Shown: piece by piece, positions 32,083 to 38,310 of the stretch
Position numbering within the stretch: position 1 is the stretch's first letter
Layout: every line of letters begins with the position of its first letter
Assembly: GCA_011523785.1 (NCBI GenBank)
Contig: WTFW01000012.1
Span: 1-38,310, forward strand
Direction of reading: 5' to 3'
DNA length: 38,310 nt
Origin: Chloroflexota bacterium
Lineage (GTDB): Bacteria; Chloroflexota; UBA11872
Program-made: the position numbers and the translations under genes
The notes under the pieces: model-generated
What the model saw: only the letters and a program-made list of their open reading frames with translations
Told to the model about the DNA's origin: nothing
The model's database searches: none

Positions 32083-32715
32083 ATGCGACGGCTCCTGGCA
32101 ATTGGACTGCTGCTTATCGTTCTGGCGGCGTGTGGTGAGGCGGAGCCAGCCGCGGAAGCCGCCCCTGAGCCCACGGAGGGTGGTGTGAAACAGTATTCGG
32201 CTCATCCCGGCACGGTCATCGAGGCCGGCAAGAGCTACTCGGCCGTCATCAAGACCAACCTGGGCGACATGACCTTCGACCTGCTGGCGGACGAATCGCC
32301 GATGGCGGTCAACAGCTTCGTGTTCCTGGCCCGCGAGGGCTATTTCGACGGCGTCATCTTCCACCGCATCATCCCCGGCTTCATGGGGCAGAGCGGAGAC
32401 CCCACCGGAACCGGCGGCGGCGGTCCCGGCTACAAGTACGACATCGAGACGCCCAGTCGCCCGTACATCCGCGGTTCGCTGGCCATGGCCAACGCGGGTC
32501 CCGGCACCAACGGGTCGCAGTTCTTCATCGTGTTCGACAACCTGACGGAGCAGGGACGTCTGAGCCCCGACTACTCGCTCTTCGGCCAGATGACGGGCGG
32601 CGAGCCGGCCCTGGAGGCCCTGGAGAGCGTGCCGGTAACCGCGAAACCCAGCGGTGAGCGCTCGCAGCCGCTGGAAGAAGTCCGCATCTCCACAGTCGAG
32701 ATCATCGAGCGCTAA
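32083..32715 (+). CDS. Cyclophilin-type peptidyl-prolyl isomerase, lipoprotein
   Basis: The 210-residue protein starts at ATG 32083. Residues 1-17 are a lipoprotein signal (RRLLAIGLLLIVLAAC) followed by a Glu/Ala/Pro-rich tether. The cyclophilin fold is then complete: MTFDLLADESPMAVNSFVFL, FHRIIPGFMGQSGDPTGTG with the catalytic Arg in FHR, SLAMANAGPGTNGSQFFIV, and SLFGQMTGG. It catalyses cis-trans isomerisation of Xaa-Pro bonds outside the membrane and probably aids folding of secreted proteins. It is a stand-alone gene, followed by a hairpin repeat. Both domain and location calls are secure. Confidence 0.95.
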   Translation: MRRLLAIGLLLIVLAACGEAEPAAEAAPEPTEGGVKQYSAHPGTVIEAGKSYSAVIKTNLGDMTFDLLADESPMAVNSFVFLAREGYFDGVIFHRIIPGFMGQSGDPTGTGGGGPGYKYDIETPSRPYIRGSLAMANAGPGTNGSQFFIVFDNLTEQGRLSPDYSLFGQMTGGEPALEALESVPVTAKPSGERSQPLEEVRISTVEIIER

Positions 32716-32754
32716 CGGCCGTGATCACCAGCCGAGTTGACAGGCGCGCATCTT

Positions 32755-32792
32755 CTCCCTCTCCCTTGAGGGAGAGGGTTGGGGTGAGGGTG
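32755..32792. repeat. GC-rich intergenic hairpin repeat (CCCTCTCCC...GGGAGAGGG type)
   Basis: CCCTCTCCC (32757-32765) and GGGAGAGGG (32770-32778) form a 9-bp perfect stem with a TTGA loop, followed by TTGGGGTGAGGGTG. This sequence motif is a widespread intergenic repeat in many GC-rich bacterial genomes, well known from REP-like elements. It lies after the cyclophilin gene and could serve as its transcription end. Other copies should exist in the same genome. Confidence 0.75.
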
Positions 32793-32810
32793 GCTGCTGG
32801 CCCCAGCAGC
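32793..32810. repeat. Second hairpin next to the intergenic repeat
   Basis: GCTGCTGG (32793-32800) and CCAGCAGC (32803-32810) are perfect 8-bp arms separated by two bases, directly adjoining the repeat above. The two hairpins together may form one longer repetitive element. Confidence 0.4.
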
Positions 32811-32878
32811 ACCGTTCGGACGGGGCAATCCCGCGCACGTCACCTGTCAACGAGGCTCACGTGAAGCACAGCTAGTCG

Positions 32879-33820
32879 GTGGCCGTTGGCGCCGCGCCAG
32901 CGCTGCGCCTGGCGGTCGATCCCCCGTTCAACCTGTGGACGGCGGCCCTCCTGCACGGCTGGTACGCGCTGGCGCCGTTCCGCTGGCTGCCGGAGTCCGA
33001 GACGCTGGAACGCGTGGACCGGCTGCCGTCGGGGGCCGTCTACACCGTGCGCCTGCGAGCTGCCAGCGGCCCTTGTAACGAACGGCCCGGAGTCGATCTG
33101 GAGGCCATTCCCACACCATCCGCCCCGGATGCCCGCGAACTGTTCACTCGCGCCAGACGCATGCTGCGCCTGGATGAGGATCTAACCGACTTCCACGCCC
33201 GCTGCCGCCGCTCGCGCGCGCTGCGCCCGGTGGCCGAGGCCGGTGCCGGCCGGCTGCTGCGCAGCCCCGACCTCTGGGAAGACGTGATGAAAGGCATCTG
33301 CACCACCAACGTCACCTGGGAGCGGACCAGGCGCATGGTGAAAGCGCTGACCATGCTGGGACCCACACCAGACGGCGCGAGTAGGCGGGCATTTCCGACA
33401 CCGACCGAAGTCCTCGAAGCCGGATCGGATTACCTGTTGAACGAGGCCGGCGTCGGCTACCGGGCACGCTCCATGCTCAAGCTGGCTGAAGGCGTGGCCG
33501 ACGGCACAATCGACATGTCCGCTCCCGACCATCCCGATGCAACCTCCGCCGAGCGCCTGGCGGCACTGAAAGCGCTGCCGGGCATCGGCCCCGTAACCGC
33601 GGGATACCTGGCCATGCTGCTGGGCACGTACGACACCCTTACCCTGGACAGCAGCACGCGCGCCTTCGCGGTCCGCACATTCGGCCCTGAGGCAGCCGAT
33701 CCGCGGCGGCTGGCGCGGCACTATACGCGCTTTGGCCGCTGGCGGGCGCTGGCCTTCTGGTGCCAGCGCTGGGTTAGCGGCGCGCAGGTGCGGGAACGGC
33801 TGGCGGACGAATTGGAATGA
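32879..33820 (+). CDS. HhH-GPD-type DNA glycosylase (AlkA/OGG-like)
   Basis: The 313-residue protein is read from GTG 32879; the ribosome binding site is weak, so the start is uncertain by a few codons. The N-terminal 100 residues resemble the beta domain of AlkA/OGG proteins (LRLAVDPPFNLWTAALLHG). The C-terminal half is alpha-helical with the hairpin-helix-hairpin LKALPGIGPVTAGYLAMLL and, after a short loop, a catalytic-type Asp in LTLDSSTRAF. Such enzymes excise alkylated or oxidised bases. There is no Lys at the usual position of bifunctional glycosylase/lyases that I can identify with confidence, so a monofunctional AlkA-like role seems more likely. lspA overlaps its end by 4 nt (ATGA). 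Confidence 0.82.
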   Translation: MAVGAAPALRLAVDPPFNLWTAALLHGWYALAPFRWLPESETLERVDRLPSGAVYTVRLRAASGPCNERPGVDLEAIPTPSAPDARELFTRARRMLRLDEDLTDFHARCRRSRALRPVAEAGAGRLLRSPDLWEDVMKGICTTNVTWERTRRMVKALTMLGPTPDGASRRAFPTPTEVLEAGSDYLLNEAGVGYRARSMLKLAEGVADGTIDMSAPDHPDATSAERLAALKALPGIGPVTAGYLAMLLGTYDTLTLDSSTRAFAVRTFGPEAADPRRLARHYTRFGRWRALAFWCQRWVSGAQVRERLADELE

Positions 33821-34326
33821 CCGGCATGGATGCGCCCACACGCGTCCCGCCGTCCCCGAGCGGAGGCCTGACGCCAAGCATGCGTCGCGCGCTCACCTTC
33901 GGCCTCGGCGGGCTGGTAGCGGCGCTCGACCAAGTCGTGAAGGCCATCGTCGACAACGTGCTGCCGCCCTGGGGCGCCACCGTGGGGCGGCTCTTTGACT
34001 TCCAGCGCGTCTACAACCCGGGCGTCAACTTCGGGCTGTTCTCCGATTACCCGCAGGTGGTCATAATCGCAACGCTGGTCATTGGGGTCGGCTTCGCCGC
34101 CTACGTGCTACGTCGTCCACCCCAGCGCTGGGCGACCATCGGCGGATTCGCGCTGTTGCTGGGCGGCGGATTCGGCAACCTGGTGGACCGGTTTCGCCTG
34201 GGCGCGGTCTTCGACTACCTGAACATCACGCCGTTCGTGGGCTACCTGAACCTGGCCGACCTGGCAATCGGCGCCGGGGTGATCCTGCTGCTGCTGGACG
34301 CCATGTTTCGCCGCGAGCCGAGCTAG
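33817..34326 (+). CDS. lspA: Lipoprotein signal peptidase (signal peptidase II)
   Basis: The 169-residue inner-membrane aspartic peptidase overlaps the glycosylase gene by 4 nt. Four hydrophobic segments are visible. The signature residues are there: LDQVVKAIV in the first segment, VYNPGVNFGLF, GGGFGNLVDRFRLGAVFDYLN with catalytic Asp133, and LNLADLAIG with catalytic Asp148. It cleaves signal peptides of diacylated prolipoproteins, which fits the several lipobox proteins in this window (glycoside hydrolase, two DUF3179 proteins, cyclophilin). The N-terminal 20 residues are Pro/Ser-rich and could be removed if translation starts at a later Met. Downstream is the convergent unknown gene. Confidence 0.95.
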   Translation: MTGMDAPTRVPPSPSGGLTPSMRRALTFGLGGLVAALDQVVKAIVDNVLPPWGATVGRLFDFQRVYNPGVNFGLFSDYPQVVIIATLVIGVGFAAYVLRRPPQRWATIGGFALLLGGGFGNLVDRFRLGAVFDYLNITPFVGYLNLADLAIGAGVILLLLDAMFRREPS

Positions 34327-34356
34327 AGCCGGTTTACCGAGGCTCCCAGCTCTAGA

Positions 34357-34812
34357 TCAGTCGTCGGCGCTTTCAGCTAGCCGCGAGAGGCGTCGGTTCG
34401 ACTCTCTTGACTCGAGAAGTCTGCGCCGCACCATCGCGGAGCCATGCTCGTCGCCCCGCAGCCCAAAGCCCTTCGCCTCCAGCATCTTCGCTACGCGCTC
34501 GTTGTGCTCCCAAAACTCGTCCTCTAGCCGTGCGTTCTCAGCAGGATCGTCCGACGTCGGACGCAGCTCCCACAGGCTTTCGAGTCCAACAACTCGCCCG
34601 TCGGCATATATCCGCACGTGACTGTCACTCGTCATCCGGTGAGACGAGTAGTAGTCCAGGAACTCGCCGTCATCGTCGGCCCCGAATAGGAACCAGATCG
34701 TCCATCCGGCCTCCACAATCTTCCCGCGCCGCCGGTGTTCAACCGCCTCGCGCGGAAGTTCTATACGCCAAATGCTGAATGACTGCTTGAATTGCTCTTC
34801 AATGCGAGGCAT
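34357..34812 (-). CDS. Unknown small protein
   Basis: A 151-residue protein if started at ATG 34812. Other in-frame starts exist upstream, including GTG 34851, which would overlap the preceding gene by 8 nt. I do not recognise the family. It is rich in Arg, Glu and Trp (WTIWFLFGADDDGEFLDYY, SSHRMTSDSHVRIY, RRGKIVEAG) and predicted soluble, without signal peptide, membrane segment or Cys pairs. A charged helical region makes up the C-terminal third (ENARLEDEFWEHNERVAKML). It is 31 nt downstream of the cytochrome-dehydrogenase gene on the same strand, so it could be co-transcribed with it. Confidence 0.6.
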   Translation of the reverse strand: MPRIEEQFKQSFSIWRIELPREAVEHRRRGKIVEAGWTIWFLFGADDDGEFLDYYSSHRMTSDSHVRIYADGRVVGLESLWELRPTSDDPAENARLEDEFWEHNERVAKMLEAKGFGLRGDEHGSAMVRRRLLESRESNRRLSRLAESADD

Positions 34813-34843
34813 CTCCGGCGCCGGGTCGCGGGAGCGCCCAAGG

Positions 34844-37291
34844 TCAGCCACTATCAGGAACCACGCGCCAGAGCCGCGCTCCCGGGGCTGTCGGGTTGCC
34901 CTCGGGCGGATGATCGTTGTAGAAGTCCAGGAAATACAGCCCGTCAGCCAGGTAGGCAACGCCGGTAATCGTGGCGAAGCCATCGCCCGTGTATTTCACG
35001 AAGACGGAGGGCGGGCGCGCGACCTCGCCGTTCGCATCCAGCTCGATTTCCCAGATCTCCTTGCCATTGTCGGCGGTGCCTTCCACGTAGTTGAACCCAT
35101 AGGCTCCCATGAAGAGGTTGCCCTGGCGCTTGGCCGGGAAATTGCCGCCGGTGGCAAAGGCGATGCCCACCGGCGAGATTGCCGGAGGGCCAAAGAACCA
35201 GACGCCCTGCCGGATCATGCTGGCGTCAGTCCCGTCGAAACCATAATTGCGCCCGGCTTCCAGCCTGAGCAGCCGGTCGATCGCCGGCCCGTTCTCGGCC
35301 GTGTAGATCGCGTCGTCGCCGGGACGCTGGGCGAGGGCAAAGTCGTTGCGCAGACCTTTCGCCCACTGATACGAGATCGGCGCATCGGGCTGGTTGGGGT
35401 CAAAGTGCGGGTTGTCGGCAGGAGCGCTGCCGTTCCGATTCAAGCGAATGACCTTGCCGCCGAAGAACGCGTCGTCCAGCCCACGAAGCTTCTGCAGGCC
35501 GTTTCCAACCGCCGCGTAGAGCAGGCCGTCGCGTCCAAAGAGCAGACCGTGAATCTGGTGTGACGGGCCGGTCGCCTCGCCGTCCATGCGCAGCACGTCC
35601 ACCGCGCGGGCCGCGGTACGGCCGTCGTCATCGCTCTCCAAGCGAACAATCTTGTTGTGCAGTTCCCCATCGTTGCCGCGATACGTGGTGGAGACGAAGA
35701 CATCGCCCGATTCGGGGTCCACCGCAACACCCGAGGTTCCGATCTGTCCGCTGAGGCGCGGTGGCGGGTCGGACGGCCGCTCGTTCAGCACGTCGGTTGC
35801 GTACAGCCAGATGGAGCCATCGGCACCGAGGGCGCGAACCGAGCCGTAGAGCTCGGTGATGTAGGCCACGGGAGCGTCCGGAGCCTCAGCCGGCGCGGGC
35901 ACCGGCGCGATCTGAACCGGCAGTGTGAGTGCTTCCGCAACCAGTTCCACACGGAAGCCTCGCGGGGCACGCCACGGAACCTGCGGGGAGCGGAAGCGGG
36001 AGATCAGGATCGGCTCGGTTGTGGCATTGCCTAACGCCGTGTCGTCCGGCTCGAAGAAGAATGCGCCCGCGGCCGACGGCGCACCGATCAGGAATCGTCC
36101 GGGATCAAGCTTCATGTACGGAAGCCAGACGGAACGCTGTACGCCGGCGCTATCACGGAACGACACATGCGACGGCGGAACTTCCAAACCCTCGGGACCG
36201 GCATCAAACCTGAAAAACGTACTCTCGAACCGAGGTGCCCGGTCGAAGTCGCGTACGCTGTTCTGAACGACGCCGCCGGTAATCTCGTGCAATGGGCTGG
36301 CGGACCCCGTGATCAGGAGCGAACTGCCGGGCTGCAAGACCACGGGTGCGCCGTCATCCGCCGTCCAGCGCAGGGAATAGCGCCGGACGTCGCGCAAGCG
36401 CATCGGGTTGGGATTGAGTACGCCTTGCTGGGCCGTTAGCACCACGCGAGGCGCCGACCAGGCGGACCACTCGCTACGCGGGTCGAGGCTGGAATCGCGA
36501 TGGCGAGCGCGGATCGCGTAGACCGTCTTGTGCTCCAGGCCCATGCGCCCCGCGAGCGGCCCGTGGAACACGCCCCGCTCCAGCACCGCGAGATCAGGCT
36601 GCCACGACGGGACGAAGGCCGACCAAACGAGCGTCCCACTGCGAAGTTCTCGAATCTCGAATTCGGTCGCCGTGCGCCGGTCGTCCGAGTCCGAGTCGAT
36701 AAACGGTGCGGTCTGCAGCGCCATGAAGTATGGCGAGAGTTCACGCGCGAGCAGCGACGGCGCGGGCTCGATGATGTAGGGCGCATAGGGCGGGGTGTTT
36801 CCGCTGGCCGCCGGCGTGGGTGTGGGCGAGGGTGTCCGGACGGGTGCAATGACCGACGGGCGCACCGGCGGGATCGGCGGGTTCTCGGGGGCGAGCGAAA
36901 CACCCGCCGCTGTGGCCGAGGCAAGAGCACCGGAATAGGCGATGTCGCGCGCGTCAAGAATGAAGGCGACCGCCGCAAGGTACTCGGCGTCCGTCAAGCT
37001 GCCCGGACCGTCGCCACCAAGCGGCATGGTGATCTTGACGCTTTCATACAGGTCAAGCGCGGTGGCGTAGCGGTTATGGAGCCCCGGCTCGTTAAGGGTC
37101 GGTCCGGCTCCCCCTTCAAGGTTGGCGCCATGGCAGACCGCGCAGTGCGCCGCATAAACCTCCGCCCCGAATTGGACCTGCGACGTGTCTGTTCCCGAAA
37201 CCGGCGCGACGTTGAGGCCCAGGAGTGCGAGCATCCCGGCCACGAGAAGCGCAAGCCGTGGGCACGCGCGTGCGAACCAACTCTTCGTCAT
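34844..37291 (-). CDS. Secreted fusion of cytochrome c with a PQQ-type sugar dehydrogenase propeller
   Basis: The 815-residue protein starts at ATG 37291. A signal peptide (LALLVAGMLALLGLNVAPVSG) is followed by a class I cytochrome c domain with heme motif CAVCHG (Cys50, Cys53, His54) and axial Met in KITMPLGGDG near residue 90. A Pro/Thr-rich linker (about 140-172) leads to a domain of unknown, FN3-like appearance (about 172-430). The C-terminal 380 residues form a six-bladed propeller of the glucose/sorbosone dehydrogenase type (GTSGVAVDPESGDVFVSTTY, SHQIHGLLFGRDGLLYAAVGNG, QWAKGLRNDFALA, ISPVGIAFATGGNFP). Such enzymes oxidise sugars with PQQ and pass electrons to cytochrome c; here donor and acceptor are one polypeptide. 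PQQ binding residues are not proven. Confidence 0.87.
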   Translation of the reverse strand: MTKSWFARACPRLALLVAGMLALLGLNVAPVSGTDTSQVQFGAEVYAAHCAVCHGANLEGGAGPTLNEPGLHNRYATALDLYESVKITMPLGGDGPGSLTDAEYLAAVAFILDARDIAYSGALASATAAGVSLAPENPPIPPVRPSVIAPVRTPSPTPTPAASGNTPPYAPYIIEPAPSLLARELSPYFMALQTAPFIDSDSDDRRTATEFEIRELRSGTLVWSAFVPSWQPDLAVLERGVFHGPLAGRMGLEHKTVYAIRARHRDSSLDPRSEWSAWSAPRVVLTAQQGVLNPNPMRLRDVRRYSLRWTADDGAPVVLQPGSSLLITGSASPLHEITGGVVQNSVRDFDRAPRFESTFFRFDAGPEGLEVPPSHVSFRDSAGVQRSVWLPYMKLDPGRFLIGAPSAAGAFFFEPDDTALGNATTEPILISRFRSPQVPWRAPRGFRVELVAEALTLPVQIAPVPAPAEAPDAPVAYITELYGSVRALGADGSIWLYATDVLNERPSDPPPRLSGQIGTSGVAVDPESGDVFVSTTYRGNDGELHNKIVRLESDDDGRTAARAVDVLRMDGEATGPSHQIHGLLFGRDGLLYAAVGNGLQKLRGLDDAFFGGKVIRLNRNGSAPADNPHFDPNQPDAPISYQWAKGLRNDFALAQRPGDDAIYTAENGPAIDRLLRLEAGRNYGFDGTDASMIRQGVWFFGPPAISPVGIAFATGGNFPAKRQGNLFMGAYGFNYVEGTADNGKEIWEIELDANGEVARPPSVFVKYTGDGFATITGVAYLADGLYFLDFYNDHPPEGNPTAPGARLWRVVPDSG

Positions 37292-37347
37292 GTGTGCATC
37301 TCACCAAGGCTCGGAGAACCCGCAGGCGAACCCGAACAGGCCATCGG

Positions 37348-37419
<72 letters not shown>

Positions 37420-37454
37420 TGACGTGAACGGGCATTCTAATAAGCTGCGGTCCC

Positions 37455-38231
37455 ATGGAATCCTGGCGGCTGCTGGTCTCGCCCGCGGACAACGGGGCGC
37501 GAAATCTCGCCACCGATCAGGCCGTGGCCGAACACGTGCGCGACGGCGCCTCGCCGCCGACCCTGCGCTTCTACACCTGGCGCCCGGCGGCACTGAGCCT
37601 CGGCTACGGCCAGCCGCTGGCCGTCGTGGATGCCGGCCTTGCCGGCCGTGGCGGGATCGACCTGGTGCGACGCCCGACCGGCGGGCAGGCCATCCTGCAC
37701 AACGATGAACTGACCTATGCCGTCATGCTGCCGCGAACACACGCCCTCGCCGCGGGCGGCGTGCTGGCTTCCTACGAACGCCTGAGCGCCGGCTTCGAGC
37801 GCGGCTTTGATTCCCTGGGACTTGAGGCGCGGCAGGACAACTGGCAGCCCGACCCCTCCGACGCTGAAGGACTGCTTTGTTTCGCCTCGCCCAGCACCCA
37901 CGAGCTATCGGCCGACGGCGTTAAGCTCATGGGCAGTGCACAGACACGGCTGGGCGGCGCCCTGCTGCAACACGGGAGCATCCCGTTCGCGCACGATCTG
38001 CGTATCTATGACCTGCTGCGGCTGCCGCGTCCGGCGTCGCCGAGCGGACTGCGAGACCTCCTGTCCCCGGCCCCAACCGCGGGCGAGTTGATCGAGGTCC
38101 TGGCAACTGGGTTCGCTGAGGCGTTGCGCCTGGCCCTGATGCCCGGCAGCCTCAACGCGACAGAGCTCACTCGCCGCGACGAACTGGTACGGAAGCGCTA
38201 TGCCTGCGAATCCTGGCTTGCCCGACGCTGA
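37455..38231 (+). CDS. Lipoate/octanoate transferase of the LplA-LipM family
   Basis: The 258-residue protein starts at ATG 37455. The biotin/lipoate ligase fold is recognised by RRPTGGQAILHNDELTYAVM (residues 72-91), LCFASPSTHELSADGVKLMGSAQTR (segments with Cys142 and Lys157), and LLQHGSIPF. The Cys in the LCF segment and the Lys in GVKLMG are characteristic of LipM-type octanoyltransferases, which move octanoyl from acyl carrier protein to a lipoyl domain; the same fold also serves LplA lipoate ligases. It acts in the cytosol on pyruvate or 2-oxoglutarate dehydrogenase subunits or GcvH. Positions 38034-38088 recur at the window end. Confidence 0.87.
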   Translation: MESWRLLVSPADNGARNLATDQAVAEHVRDGASPPTLRFYTWRPAALSLGYGQPLAVVDAGLAGRGGIDLVRRPTGGQAILHNDELTYAVMLPRTHALAAGGVLASYERLSAGFERGFDSLGLEARQDNWQPDPSDAEGLLCFASPSTHELSADGVKLMGSAQTRLGGALLQHGSIPFAHDLRIYDLLRLPRPASPSGLRDLLSPAPTAGELIEVLATGFAEALRLALMPGSLNATELTRRDELVRKRYACESWLARR

Positions 38232-38310
38232 GCCACCGCTGACCGAAGTCATGCAGCGTCGCCGAGCGGACTGCGAGACCTCCTGTCCCCGGCCCCAACC
38301 GCGGGCGAGT
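38034..38310 (+). repeat. Exact 55-nt direct repeat, copies at 38034-38088 and 38256-38310
   Basis: The last 55 bases of the window are identical to 38034-38088 within the lipoyl enzyme gene. The identity starts at GCGTCGCCGAGC and ends only because the window ends. Upstream of the repeat the sequences differ, and the second copy breaks off just inside a possible new gene. A repeat of exactly 55 bases at a sequence end is the usual mark of a k-mer overlap from graph assembly. Confidence 0.85.
38200..38255 (+). CDS. Possible start of a further gene (nitroreductase-like), incomplete
   Basis: In a frame that overlaps the end of the lipoyl enzyme gene, ATG 38200 begins MPANPGLPDAEPPLTEVMQRRR, which resembles the N-terminus of nitroreductase-family proteins. 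From 38256 on the sequence equals a repeat of an earlier region, so the true continuation is unknown. It is a weak call based on a few residues. Confidence 0.25.

Noticed and set aside
31715-32101. 128-codon minus-strand open frame between the sulfatase and cyclophilin genes
   Set aside because: It runs antisense into both flanking genes and lacks a recognisable domain.

Overview
The window comes from a GC-rich bacterial chromosome or metagenomic contig (about two thirds G+C by eye). GTG and TTG starts are frequent and several predicted secreted proteins carry Tat/lipoprotein signals. Gene content (a pair of DUF3179 Tat lipoproteins, a GH113-type barrel lipoprotein, a TM0106-type nuclease-helicase, MIP18-family and AIM24 proteins) would fit a Chloroflexota bacterium, possibly an uncultured marine or host-associated one. 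That assignment is an inference from gene flavour, not from a marker-gene tree.

Layout. 1-2300 (minus strand): a truncated Tat-lipoprotein glycoside hydrolase of the GH113 type, a MIP18/SufT-like protein and a metallophosphoesterase. 2450-7420 (plus): translation operon rpmI-rplT-SpoU methyltransferase-pheS-pheT. It has no infC and is preceded by a terminator-like hairpin that can only act on its own leader. 7500-13520: a redox and metabolism block with a glutaredoxin-like protein, a peroxiredoxin whose active-site residue is encoded by an in-frame TGA (candidate selenoprotein), an HpcH/HpaI aldolase followed by malate dehydrogenase, an AIM24 protein, a cysteine peroxiredoxin and an ABC exporter. 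13580-16370: two tandem DUF3179 Tat lipoproteins, one of which has lost the CPLC motif. 16470-20640 (minus): recA-usp-prs-ggt run.

20790-28420: Zn alcohol dehydrogenase, an RsmC-like methyltransferase, a lone AbrB/MazE-type protein, a 1175-residue protein combining a Cas4-like nuclease, an RNase H-fold exonuclease and an SF1 helicase, and an M20 amidohydrolase. 28417-29503 is a 1.1 kb stretch with no convincing gene. 29500-34330: membrane sulfatase-like enzyme, secreted cyclophilin lipoprotein, a widespread GC-rich hairpin repeat, an HhH DNA glycosylase and lspA. 34357-37291 (minus): a cytochrome c / sugar-dehydrogenase propeller fusion and a small unknown protein. 37348-38310: tRNA-Arg(CCG), a LipM/LplA-family lipoyl enzyme, and a window end that repeats exactly 55 nt of that gene, which looks like an assembly boundary.

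The most interesting item is the peroxiredoxin at 8021-8479. A TGA replaces the peroxidatic cysteine codon in a U-x-x-C context, both halves of the protein are intact in one frame, and a perfect 6-bp hairpin with a small AGUUG loop lies at the distance from the TGA expected for a bacterial SECIS element. Genes for selenocysteine insertion are not in this window, so the call depends on finding selA, selB, selC and selD elsewhere in the genome.
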